From Bimuria novae-zelandiae CBS 107.79 (lineage: Eukaryota > Ascomycota > Dothideomycetes > Pleosporales > Didymosphaeriaceae): 64,000 nucleotides of DNA. The notes beneath the pieces were generated by a model. The model was not told where the DNA came from. It searched no databases and saw only the letters and a program-made list of their open reading frames with translations. Position numbers and translations under genes: made by a program. Below, one piece after another: positions 1-10,134 of the stretch (positions are counted from its first letter, which is position 1; the number at the start of each line of letters is the position of its first letter). Location: NCBI GenBank assembly GCA_010015655.1, contig ML976688.1, forward strand, positions 500,411-564,410, written 5' to 3'.

Positions 1-1158
1 GCATTGTAGCTGATCCTTCGCCTCTGATCCTTCGCTATCGTGGTTTGATTCTGACTGGGTCAACATGGGGTCGTGTACATTCCTTGACTTGTGTAATTGG
101 TCGTCCAGACGACGACCGTTTGCCTGCCCCCCACGTCTCGCGCACACTAGGCCTTGAATGCTCGCACATCAACCTCCAAAACCCAGTGTGTCACCTCCGG
201 ATACACAATGCAACGATCGAAACCGCTGTCCTACGCGGAGCTGTTTGCATACAAATCTGCGAAGGTCGACAGACGCACACTGCGTGTTTTGGATCTTCAC
301 GAAACGATCTCGAACTCCTCGCAACCTTCAAACATACCGCTGAATCCCATCAACCGGGCATACGCAGCCATGCAGCGTGGCCAGAAGGGTCCCTAGGGCG
401 CGGAGCTACCCGATGGGTCGAAGGTATGGATTGACGCCATCGGAGCAGCCATGGATCTTCATTGTGGAGACCCGAAATCCGGTGCTCCTCTTCCGTCCAC
501 ACTTTTGGGTAGGATTCCATTGGACACGATCACACTTAACCAGTACGACAACGACGGATCTGATGGCGAATTGGAGCTTCATTCTTCGAGCGGCAATCCA
601 TACACAAGACGGGTACTTCGGTCGAAAGACGGTAAGTTCTGCGACTTTTAGTTTGGAAGAATGAAAGAGGACATGTCTCCAGTCTACGCAGCAATCTTCA
701 AGAATGACCAGTCCGAAGTCGAAGCGAAATTAGCCATCTACACTGAAGCAGAGGACAAAGATGGGGATAGAATACTCGTCAGCTATACTAGTAAAGAGGC
801 TAAAGAACTCGTCAATCTGTCAGAATGGTTCCCGCCTCCGGATGCCATGAATGCGGGGCAGCTGACAGCCTTACTAGAAGCAGTACTTTGGTGTAAGAAA
901 GCTGTCGATGGGATTGATTACTATGATGGTGTGGCTCATGGAATCAAGTTCGTGGTCGGTTCCACACTAGCTAACGACTTGACCAAAGTCCTTAGTCTGC
1001 TTCCCGCCCCGCTTGTTCGTGCCGCAAGCATTGCACACGCCGCTGATGAGGGCGGGTCATCTAGCGCAGATACATATCCCGGGGTTTCTGTCTCGGGACA
1101 GGCAGGCAGGGCTAACCGCCAGTCTGGCACTCCGTCGAACCTCGCTGGGCAAGGCGCC

Positions 1159-1211
1159 GTAAGTTAACAATTCTAAAAGTATGGCCCTTGAATTTATTCT
1201 AACTATCACAG
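1159..1211 (+). other. Spliceosomal intron, 53 nt
   Basis: The donor is GTAAGT, a CTAAC branch site lies about 10 nt before the acceptor, and the acceptor is CACAG. Phase is 0: the codon before is GCC and the codon after is CCA. It removes the stop that otherwise ends the frame at 1165-1167. Confidence 0.75.
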
Positions 1212-1373
1212 CCAATGCACCCCACTCCTGGTTCTCAGTCCTCCCCAAGTCTTTCTTCGCCACCATCTTCAACTTCAAGGGGTCCGCCACAGACTTTTCC
1301 ACCACATGGAACGCCGCTACCCACCCGTTCTTCGCCGGCTTTATCTCTTTCTCAGTCGTTGAGCCACGGTGGT

Positions 1374-1426
1374 GTAAGTAGTAAAACATCCTGCGTCAAC
1401 ATTGCAGAGTTGCTGACCGAAAATAG
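1374..1426 (+). other. Spliceosomal intron, 53 nt
   Basis: The donor is GTAAGT, the branch site CTGAC and the acceptor AATAG. It is in phase 0 between GGT and AAC and joins the Ser/Pro-rich exon to the coiled-coil exon. It has the same length as the previous intron. Confidence 0.7.
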
Positions 1427-1747
1427 AACGACCTTTCCAATTCACTGGAGCTCGCTAGAGTCAAGCATCGTTTTCTGAACCCACTAAAAGATGCGCAGGC
1501 GCGAAAGCGGAACGCGGAGGCCGGAATGGAGACACAGCGCGGAAAACTGCATGAGATCGACGACGAGATTCGGAGACTGCAGCAAAAGTGGGCCGCTCTC
1601 CAAGCAAGCTTGGATGAACATGCGGACACTTTGAAGGAGGCAGAGACCGAGGAGGCAGAGCTCATCGTCCAGATGCCTCCGATTCTCGGCGAAATTTGGG
1701 ATCTGGCGGTGGAATCGGGTGCCAGAAAGCGTCAACGAACGGAGTGA

Positions 1748-2591
1748 ACACCGGTCTATGGATCTGGAGATCTTGCCTTCACAGGTCTTCCTTTGCTAAA
1801 GACATACGATCTGGTACGACCGGCTCTACGATAATGTGTCAGATGGCGGTAACATATCGCTGCCCGTCGCAGATGACCAGCTACGGACTGGATGATGAAG
1901 ACAACAGAAAGAATTGGACTCTTGAACTTCAACACTCATTTCAGAATATGGTTAAGGTTTCTTGGGCGGAAATGGCTCTCTTCAGCTGTATACACATGCG
2001 GTGGCGTTCCTGACGGTCAAGTGCTGCCAGACTCCAACAAAACCCCGGCAAAGCCTGACCCTGAAGCAAGCTTAGAATAGACGCTCTATAGCTACGCTAA
2101 CAGCTACCCCACATTACAAATTGTGATATATCAATATTGGCTCGGCATTACATGTTTTCCCTACTGTAAGTCTGTTTCAACTTACCACGAGAGCAAACAA
2201 ACTAAGCGGGGAGTCGCATTTCAAAATGACAGCTCTCTTCGTGAACGAACAACATGTTTTTCATAATTTCTCTATTTCCTGACTTGTGTCCGCCAAGGGT
2301 CCTGGGCTCTGCGCCTTCCCCATTTGATAGGGACCTGTAGGTATCACGTGACTACAATTCCCCACGCGCTCAGGTGCCAGGCACGACCAAACTCGGAGCT
2401 CTGACCGCCTTCCGTGCGCGCTGTACCCGTTGAGCTTCCACCGCTACTGTGTTTGCCAACGCGCTCCCTCAGTCGGTGCAATTCGCACTGGCGTCACGCA
2501 GGCAAAACTAGTAGGTACGTATATGCGCTAACATCAGCAGGAGCGCTTAGGAACATTCAGATCATCACCAACTGATTGGAAATAGAGGTGC
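1748..2591. other. Intergenic region between the two related hypothetical genes
   Basis: Normal base composition. Short open frames such as 1696-2013 overlap the end of the upstream gene or have no coding character. The first 300 nt are probably 3' untranslated sequence and the last 300 nt the promoter of the next gene. I see no RNA gene or repeat. Confidence 0.4.
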
Positions 2592-2990
2592 ATGCCATTG
2601 GAACCACCAATGCCAACGAGCGGTGCCCGCCTGAGAAATCGAAAGCCTCGCACGCTCGCCGAGCTCTTCGAATACAGGTCCGCAAGGAAAGCTACCGTGC
2701 CTGAGCCCCAGTTCTTCACGCTAAGTGACATGGAGGACACGGGTTCCGGCATCAATTCCGGCTACAACGCCGTGGTGGAGAAGCGAGGTGCGCTGCGTTC
2801 TCCGAGAACCCAAGAAGAACAAGATCCGGGTTCAAACACGATCGATGCACCCAAGAATGCACATGGACTAGATGCAGACATGTCCACCGAACTGTCTAAG
2901 ATTCTTGCGTGCCTCGGATTGGAAAAAATCAATCTCATCGAGCACGATGACGGGGACTTGATTTCAGAAATCTTCATTGTGACGGTTTAG
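2592..2990 (+). CDS. Small hypothetical protein with AELFEYRSAR motif (possible first exon of a larger gene)
   Basis: The open frame encodes 132 residues with no recognised function. Residues about 14-30 read RNRKPRTLAELFEYRSARK, which matches the N-terminus of the gene at 208 (KPLSYAELFAYKSAK) in spacing and in most positions. The rest is polar and acidic, ending in a hydrophobic tail (ISEIFIVTV). The motif makes real coding likely. In the neighbouring gene the motif exon is followed by middle and coiled-coil exons, and comparable pieces lie downstream here (3139-4085). This may therefore be exon 1 of a longer gene whose splice sites I could not place. The start ATG was chosen as the first in frame. 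Confidence 0.5.
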   Translation: MPLEPPMPTSGARLRNRKPRTLAELFEYRSARKATVPEPQFFTLSDMEDTGSGINSGYNAVVEKRGALRSPRTQEEQDPGSNTIDAPKNAHGLDADMSTELSKILACLGLEKINLIEHDDGDLISEIFIVTV

Positions 2991-3138
2991 AGGCATGGAG
3001 GATGGGCCACCCGCATTCTGGCGGCCCGTGCTCTTGATCCACGCAGTATATAGATCCATAGAGTAGCTACTTAACCAAAAACAACAATTGCCTTAACACT
3101 CTTTTTTTAACGTTACATGCATAAAGGCCTCCAATGGC

Positions 3139-3597
3139 GTAGCCTACAAGATTGAGGTGGGCACCATTGAAGGGCGTCCCTTGTACGCGTGCCATGTACT
3201 CGGGTAGTACAATGGCGACTCTTTGGCAAAGATTGTATACTATACAGACGCTGGAGTATATCCTAGGAACATAGTCAACGACCATGCCGCCTGGAGGACA
3301 GAAATTCGCGAGCATCTGCCGCTCGGGATGAGCCATCACCGATGGACAGCGATCACGAAAGTTATCCTTTTTGGTAATGGGACAATCGACACTCGCAAGT
3401 TCAAGCTTAGCGAGCGTCCCATGCGAGAGCCCAGTTTTCTATGCAGTCAACTTCCAGGATCAGGCACTCCTAGCCTCGACTTTCCGGAAAACGCCAGTAA
3501 TGGTCCTGCGTCGGATCGCCGGCAACCTCGCAGACAACTAGACCGGTTCCATTATCAGTGGATAATAGGGCCAGGTTGGCCACCAGAAGTAGTGTGA
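3139..3597 (+). pseudogene. Decayed coding segment with one in-frame stop
   Basis: Reading from 3142 gives a protein-like frame (ASNGVAYKIEVGTIEGRPLY, then YNGDSLAKIVYYTDAGVY) continuous through 3597 except for TAG at 3205-3207. The stop could derive from CAG or TGG by a single transition. No match to a known family comes to mind. The upstream side could start at an acceptor near 3139-3141. The segment lies between an AELF-motif exon and a coiled-coil segment, mirroring the exon order of the gene at 208-1747, so I read it as the middle of a decayed relative. The last 50 codons look less protein-like. Confidence 0.4.
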
Positions 3598-3598
3598 A

Positions 3599-4085
3599 TT
3601 GCTACATGATATATCATCTTTGATCCTACTTGCCGACCGTATGTACGCAAAGACTAGGCTTATCGAGGCAGATCACGCACCCCCAATTTCATCGTCCGAT
3701 CTCACAGGAACGTCGGGACATCATCTTGAGCTTCCATCATCGTCTGCATCACCACAGAGACGAGATTCGAGGTTCCTTTCCTCATCAGACTCTACTTCGT
3801 CGTTAGAAGACTTAGAATTGGTATTTGGGCTCCTTGATACTTATGACCTTGACTCATTATAAGTAGGAGGTCGTTATCACCGATCCCTCCGACTTTATGC
3901 GGCTTTACAAAGCTGCTCAAAACGACGAAGAATCAGCCACCGCAGACCTAGAGCTTACAAATTCTACCATCGAGAGTCTCGTACAGAAGGAGAAGCAAAT
4001 CCCTGTGAAGAAGCAGCTCGAGCAGACGAATGTGCATTCAGGACAAGCGAGGGTGGAAAAAGCGAGATACAAGCAAAAAAGCTGA
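3599..4085 (+). pseudogene. Possible downstream exons: Ser-rich segment and coiled-coil segment
   Basis: Two open frames lie here. 3599-3862 is Ser/Asp-rich in its second half. 3897-4085 is charged and heptad-like (LTNSTIESLVQKEKQIPVKK). Neither stands alone convincingly, but Ser-rich followed by coiled coil is the order at the 3' end of the gene at 208-1747. They may be remnants of the same paralogue. I could not define splice junctions joining them. Confidence 0.3.
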
Positions 4086-4450
4086 AGAGCAGCTTGTCTC
4101 CGTCTCTCCAGTCTTTCTACGAGCCCATTTTGGCCTCTTCTGTGTAGTTGGGTTAGTGTTGGGACCAGGATTCTGCTCTCAGGATGGACAGCAGTTTACA
4201 AAACAATTTGCAGCATATGGGACCATTTAGAGTAGCATGCACAACGTCTTTCGAAATTGTTTCGCATTCGGTCGCCTGAAAGGAACAGGCAGGCTAATTT
4301 GAGAATATTGTGGGACCGTTCAAGAGCTTGGGTCGATTGTGGTAACATTTCTATCATGAAATCATGAATTTTAAACTGAATTGAAGACCTCGACGTGCGT
4401 CCATGTGTATGCTTCTGATTCAGCTTCGTGATTTGCTTACCAAAGTGGCT
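4086..4450. other. Intergenic flank left of the transposon block
   Basis: Normal composition and no supported gene. The open frame 4030-4230 overlaps the coiled-coil remnant and shows no coding character after it. The inverted repeat bounding the transposon block begins at about 4451. Confidence 0.4.
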
Positions 4451-4506
4451 CTACCCCATGCACCGTCAACCTCGCCCGTACACGGGCCACCTGCTGTAGG
4501 CCAATC
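4451..4506 (+). repeat. Left arm of inverted repeat bounding the first transposon block
   Basis: The reverse complement of this segment matches 15045-15099 with a few substitutions and 1-nt gaps. The best core is CGCCCGTACACGG(G)CCAC, preceded by CATGCAC(C/T)GT(C/T)AA and followed by a shared CCAATC. The two arms point towards each other over 10.6 kb. The differences are largely C/T, as expected if one arm was touched by RIP. Confidence 0.65.
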
Positions 4507-4849
4507 GGAGGCTCTCTCCGACCTTGGCAGAACACCGAGATTAATATAGTTTATATACAAATTGGCGACTGTACATGTTATCGATCGACCCCCATCGAAG
4601 GAAGAACGCCTACTGAACCCGATTGATCGTCGGACATTCTTTTATTCGCATCGCGCACACCTGATCAATCGTGCACCGCGTTGCAGCGGTCCTAAGGACC
4701 CACCGCTGCGGTACCTAACGCGCTGATAGCTATCTTAACCCCTAAACGTAACCCTATTACACCGCTGTTCCTAACTAAACTAGCAGCACTATAGAAGAAC
4801 TGTACACAAAAGCCCACTAAGAAGAGCACACAGTATTAGAGATTACAGG

Positions 4850-5960
4850 AATGGCTTAATTCGTCCTTAAATAAAAGTGGGTGTATTCTAGTCAAAAATA
4901 GTTAACCTACCCTGTAGATAAAGAAGAATGCTACGAATAAAGACCTGCTCTCCGCTTTAATAGATATTATCTAAAAACAAAGCGAAACCATCACCAAACT
5001 AGGACGCGAAATTAGAGAAGTAAGATAGAAATAATAGGTCCTTATAGACTAAAATATTAATCTTCTTAACGAAATTACTAAGCTTAAAACGCGTGTTAAT
5101 AACCTCTCGTTAAGTACCCCTGGCACGCGTAGCTGGGCGGCGATAGTAGCGGAAGGCGAACCTACCAGGTTTAACGCCACTTCTAGGGTGCTAGCAAGCC
5201 ACATGCACGCTAAGGTAGCCAGGCCCTCCCTTACTAACTTACTCTATTACATAATTAACACCTCGAGGACAGGACATAAAAATGATAGGACGTTAGCAGG
5301 CGCAATTAGAGCGATAATTAAAAAAAAATCCGTATAATAAAGAATTATAAAAACTAGCGGTGTCGCGCTATAACCGTTGTCTAAAAAAAATAAAATTAGA
5401 TTAAAATCGCATGTCAAAACAAAGCTAAGCACTAACTAGTAAAGAGAGTAGTAGAAAAGATTAGAGCAGGTACGCGTGTACTACGCGATACCCTCTATTT
5501 AATTAAGGTTAATAATATTAAAAGAATAGTAGTGCTAGATAAACACGACGAAGTTAGAGCAAGAGCAGTAAAGGCCTTTAGTAAAGAAAACGAAATAATA
5601 GTTGTTAAGATAGCATAGCTAAGTAAGAAGGACGTTCTAAAAGCTTATAGCTTAATATTAGTATACCTTAACAAGGCTAGCAATGCGAAGAGACTTATTA
5701 TAGAGGGCTTCTTTTACGCTAGAGGAGAATTTAGCATAATAAGCGTATTTAAATACTAACTGCGACTAGAGTAATGCTATAACTACTAGGAAATTAGTTA
5801 TAAGGCTTATTAATGTAAGAATGCATAAAAGTGCACAAGGTGCGCTAAAGAAGCCTACTACTATAAGAACTATAGTAAAGTAGTACTAAGGTGCATCCTA
5901 TACAGAGGTCTACACGAATTATTTAGTAGAAACTACTAGAAGCTCTACCTATCTTAAAAT
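4850..5960 (+). pseudogene. LINE ORF1 (gag-like) remnant with zinc knuckles
   Basis: A degenerate frame contains SWAAIVAEGEPTR at about 5128, typical of Tad1 ORF1 starts after the coiled coil. Near 5775-5890 it carries CCHC knuckles in which several Cys/His codons have become Tyr (CYNYQEISYKAYQC, then CTRCAKEAYYYKNY). The protein would bind LINE RNA in the ribonucleoprotein particle. It is not translatable: many TAA/TAG stops interrupt it. Confidence 0.65.
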
Positions 5961-6049
5961 AAGTAGAGTCTTTAGCATGTTCTAGCTAAACGTAAAAAAA
6001 CAAAGAGAGGTACATAACAGCCTAATAAATAATAAAGAAATATAAGACG

Positions 6050-9000
6050 TAATAGTATTAGCTATTTAAGAACTACACGCATAGAGGATTTAAGGCCGGC
6101 TTCTAATAACCCTAATATAATACTATAAGCGGGTTAAAATAATACCATTAACCTGGCGGAAAGGGAGGTGGCTAATCTAGAGTATACTCTAGGTTAATAA
6201 AGAAGTAGATGTAGAGCAAGTACAGGTTAAGTCCCTAAATATAATAGTAGCGATTATACGGCTTTATAAACGTCAACTTTTGGTGGTGTTAGTCTACATA
6301 CCCGGAGGAAATCCAAGGGTGCTACGAGAATTATGCGACACCCTACGTAAGCTAATCTACGACGCTAGATGGAATGCTAGCATAGTAGTAGATGTACTAC
6401 TAGCTAGGGACTTTAACTAACACGACTAGCTTTGGGGAGGAGAAGACGTAATAGTAGAGAGACAAGGTAAAGTAGACCTAATTATTAACCTAATAAACGA
6501 ATTCGCACTTAGCAGCCTGCTCTAACAAGGCACGAAGACATAGCATAGCGGGGACTATAAGATAACTATTAACTTAGTTCTAGTATTAAAGGATCTAGCT
6601 AATACAGCGCTTAAATACGCGATACACAAAACGGAACACGGCTCTAACTACTAAATAATCTAAACGTTCTTTAATACTTTAGTTTTAATACTATAGCAGC
6701 AGGAGCGGCTTCTGCTTAAAAACGCACCTTAGAAAGAAATAAATAATAAGATTGCTAGGATACTTAGCTCCGCCCCGGTAGAGGGCATAGTACAGTAAAG
6801 GATAGATAGACTAATGGCAGCAGTCTTAGAGGCAGTCCACGTACTAACACCTAGGGCTAAACCATCACCTTACACGAAAAGATGGTGGATCCAGGACCTA
6901 ACGCAGCTACGCCGTATCTATACATACTAGAGGAACCGCGCCCGAGCCGAGAAGCAAGCAGGTGTAGCCAAGCCAGATCTAGAAAAAATAGTAAAAGGAG
7001 CGTTAAAATAGTACTATAATACTATCTAATAATAAAGGAAAAGGCACTAGAATAAGTTTCTAGTAGATAATAATAATATTTAGAAGGTAGCTAAATACCT
7101 AAAAGCTAGTAGTAAGGCGTTTAGGAAAATCCCACAGCTTAATAGAGCTAACGGGACAACCACGGCTAACTATAAGGAGTAAGTAAAGGAGTTATTAGCT
7201 ATATTCTTTCTCCTACTTCTAAGTAATATAAAAGACGAAGGGCCTAAACTGCAAAGAGCTCCTATTAAGATACTAAACATTACACTTAAGAAGGTAGAAA
7301 GGTAGCTACATGCCGCAAAGCCTTAGAAGGCACTAAGAAATAATAGCCTGCTAGCTATAGTCTAGAAGCAGACCTAGCTAGTGGTTAAATACCACGTCCT
7401 ATTACTATTTTAAAAGTCGCTAGAGGAGGGAGTGCTACTTAGCTAATAGTAATATGCCAAGATCATCCCGCTTAAGAAGCCTAGTAAGGAAGACTATATA
7501 ATCGCAAAGGCCTAGAGGCTAATCTTACTCCTAGTAACGCTTAAGAAGCTCCTAGAGTTAGTAATTGCGGAAAGGATTTTACACGTAGTAGAGGTATATA
7601 GCCTTCTCCCTACTAACCACTTTAGAGCTCGCAAATAATAATTAGCTAAATAAGCACTAGTTCTCTTGCAAGAGCAGATCTATACCGCGTAGTAAGGTTA
7701 ATAGATTATTAGCCTAATTAGTTTTAACATTAAAGGGGCGTATAATAGAGTCTGTAAAGAGAGACTGCTACAGAGAATAAAAGCACGAGGCATACTAGAG
7801 AAGCTACTATAGTAGATAGAGGCGTTTTGCTTAGCACGCACTGCCACGATACAAGTTAATAAGTAGACCTCTAAGGTTTAAGACTTATCGCAGGCTAGAC
7901 TACTATAAGGGTCTCCTCTTTCGCTAATCCTATTTCTCTTCTTTAATGCCAACCTGGTACAACAACGCATTAACAGCCACGGAGGAGCGATAGCTTTTGT
8001 TAACGACTTTACAGTATAGGTTTCGGGGCCCACGGCACAAAGCAACTAAGAAGGTATTAAAGCTATTATTAATAATGCCCTAGACTAGGAGAAAAGAAGT
8101 GGAGCGACGTTTAAAGTAGAAAAAATAGTAATTATCTATTTTACTCGTAACTTATATAAGAGTGATACTAAACCGTTTACTATTAAAGGACAAACCGTAC
8201 TACTAAAGGATTACGTTAAAATACTTAGAGTTCTTATAGACGCTAAATTAAAGTATTAGAAGCACATCGCGAGAGCAGCCGCTAAGGGCCTAGAAGTAGT
8301 AATAGAGCTTAAATAGCATAGAGGCCTTTCCCCTGCTACGGCACGATAACTCTTTACAGTAATAGTTACCCTAACAGTAGACTATACCTCCAATGTCTAA
8401 ATACACGCCTTTAAAGATAAACTTATAAAACCTATTAATAGGGTCTAAAGAATCGGAGCGCAAGCGATTATAGGGACGTTTACTATAGTAGTAATAAGTG
8501 TATCGAAAGCTAAAGCACACATCTCTAGCGCGCAGGAATAGTTCTAGAAACAGGTAACTAAGCTATAGACAGATATTCATACGCTACCTAAGAGCAACCC
8601 CCTTTAAAGGAACACATCCCGAATGCGAAAATTTAAGAGATAACACTGCTTGCTACTCTACTAAGTAGCGAAAGCGCTTAAGGGCATTATAATAAAAAAA
8701 CTAGAAACTATTAATCCGTGCCTACTAGCGCCATAGGAGAAAAGAGTATAGACAATTACTAAAAACGTAGCACTAAGCCTTAACTTAGACTAGGCGGTAC
8801 GTATCGCCGTAAGTAGCTCGTTACAGAATAGTGTAGTAGGAATAGGCGGAGCAATCAAAATCTATAACAATAAAACTCTTGTCCTCTCTACCACACTAGG
8901 CAAGAGGGAAGAGCAGAACCCGTACGTAAGGGAGTTAGTAGTAATAGCAAAAACTATAGACATACTACTAAAGCTTAGGTCCTGTAATATTGCACTAGTA

Positions 9001-9740
9001 ATAAGAAACAAAGCTGCTGTACTTATACTAAGAAGACCGCACTAACAATTAAGACAGAGATATATTAGCAGTATCTACAGATTAATTATAGCATTAGAAA
9101 GAGAGGGGAATACAATATCGTTCCTATAGCTCCTAATAAGCAAAGAATACGAACTTGCAACACTCGCCAAAAGGAAGGCAAAGGAAGCCACAAGACCAGG
9201 CGCTATACCACAGGCACCGCTCCCTAGGATGCGATTAACAACACTTAACATCGCAAGAAAACTCGGCACTACTAAAAGACTACTAGAAAGGGTTAGGAAA
9301 TACTCTAAAATAATTAATATAGCACTACCGGGAAAGCATACACGGCAACTCTATAATTAACTACTACGAAAAGAAGTTAGCGTATTTACCTAACTTAGAA
9401 CAAGCATGGCAAGATTAAACGTATATTTACACTAAATTAGAGCTTTCGTAATAGATTAGTGCGAGTGTAGATAAGCGCGAGAGACAGTAGAACACTTTCT
9501 CTTCTAAAGTAGAAGATGGACAACGCAGAGGACGGAGATATTACAATGTACACAAATAAACAGAAGCAACATGTCTTTCTACCTAGGTGGAAAGGCCCCT
9601 ACGGATGACGAGAAATAGGCTCCAAATATAAACGCGGTTCAAGCAATAATATAGTTCGCAATTGCTATAGGTCGCCTTAACGTAAACTAATAGCAGATAA
9701 ATAAAAATTCCTAACTACCTTATATAATCGACCTACCCCA
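6050..9740 (+). pseudogene. LINE ORF2: endonuclease, reverse transcriptase, RNase H (inactivated)
   Basis: Motifs in order: the apurinic-like endonuclease block LLARDFN*HD*LWGGEDV near 6395-6450 (ancestral GDFNxHxxLWGG); the RT block NIKGAYNRVCKERLLQRI near 7725; QAGLPQGSPLSPILFLFF near 7890; the catalytic box AFVNDFTVW near 7995, with FVDD mutated to FVND; an RNase H start SLQNSVVGIGGAIKIYN near 8820; and the C-terminal CECR-x-ARETVEHFLF motif near 9460. Stops are TAA/TAG at expected Gln or Trp codons. It would have nicked target DNA and reverse-transcribed its own RNA. Confidence 0.85.
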
Positions 9741-10134
9741 CACATTACCTCGTGGCATAGAAGCAGGCGCCGCTTCACCTGCTAAAGATAAGACATTAAA
9801 CACTTAGAGAATGCACTCTAAGCTAGTCTGCAATCAATACTACTAACCCACGAGAAATTAAAGAGAAAGGGCAAGCAGAGAAGGACAAAAGCGTAAAGGG
9901 ATTAAATATAGGCTAAATAAGATTAGAACCTGCTAGAGGAAGTAGAATAATGTAGATATAAGGGCTAAATAAGGCTAAGATTACTAAAGGAAGTGAAATA
10001 GTAAATTAGCGTTAGTAGCCCTTTTGGCTTAGCCGCCAGGCGTTAATAAAGTGTGTGTGTGTGTGTATATACAAATTTATATAGAGATTTTATTACTAAG
10101 GGTTTTAAGTTAACCTACTTAATACTTAAGCTTA

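Larger units (their letters stand above)
208..1747 (+). pseudogene. Hypothetical protein gene, four exons, with an in-frame stop in exon 1
   Basis: I do not recognise the product. One frame runs from ATG 208 (another in-frame ATG lies at 154) to a GT donor at 632, broken only by TAG at 394-396. Introns fit at 632-691 (60 nt), 1159-1211 (53 nt, GTAAGT, CTAAC branch) and 1374-1426 (53 nt, GTAAGT, CTGAC branch), all keeping frame to TGA 1745-1747. The protein would have an N-terminal KPLSYAELFAYKSAK motif, a mixed alpha/beta-looking middle, a Ser/Pro-rich stretch (exon 3) and a C-terminal charged coiled coil (about residues 380-450) ending in a basic KRQR. The last two introns are convincing; the first is weaker. 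If translation starts at ATG 661 instead, an intact 326-residue protein results. The TAG could be a nonsense mutation, an error, or a missed intron. The N-terminal motif recurs in the next gene. Confidence 0.55.
4660..10066 (+). mobile_element. Tad1-like LINE (non-LTR retrotransposon), RIP-degraded
   Basis: The order is gag-like ORF1, endonuclease, reverse transcriptase, RNase H and C-terminal Cys/His motif, all on the plus strand, as in the Tad1 clade. Nearly all Gln/Trp codons are TAA/TAG. The 5' end is approximate: RIP-altered sequence begins near 4740 after a GC-rich stretch from about 4660. The 3' end is near a short GT repeat at 10050-10066. It sits between the left inverted-repeat arm and the Fot1-like element, so it probably inserted into the piggyBac copy whose coding part begins at 12023. 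Confidence 0.8.
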
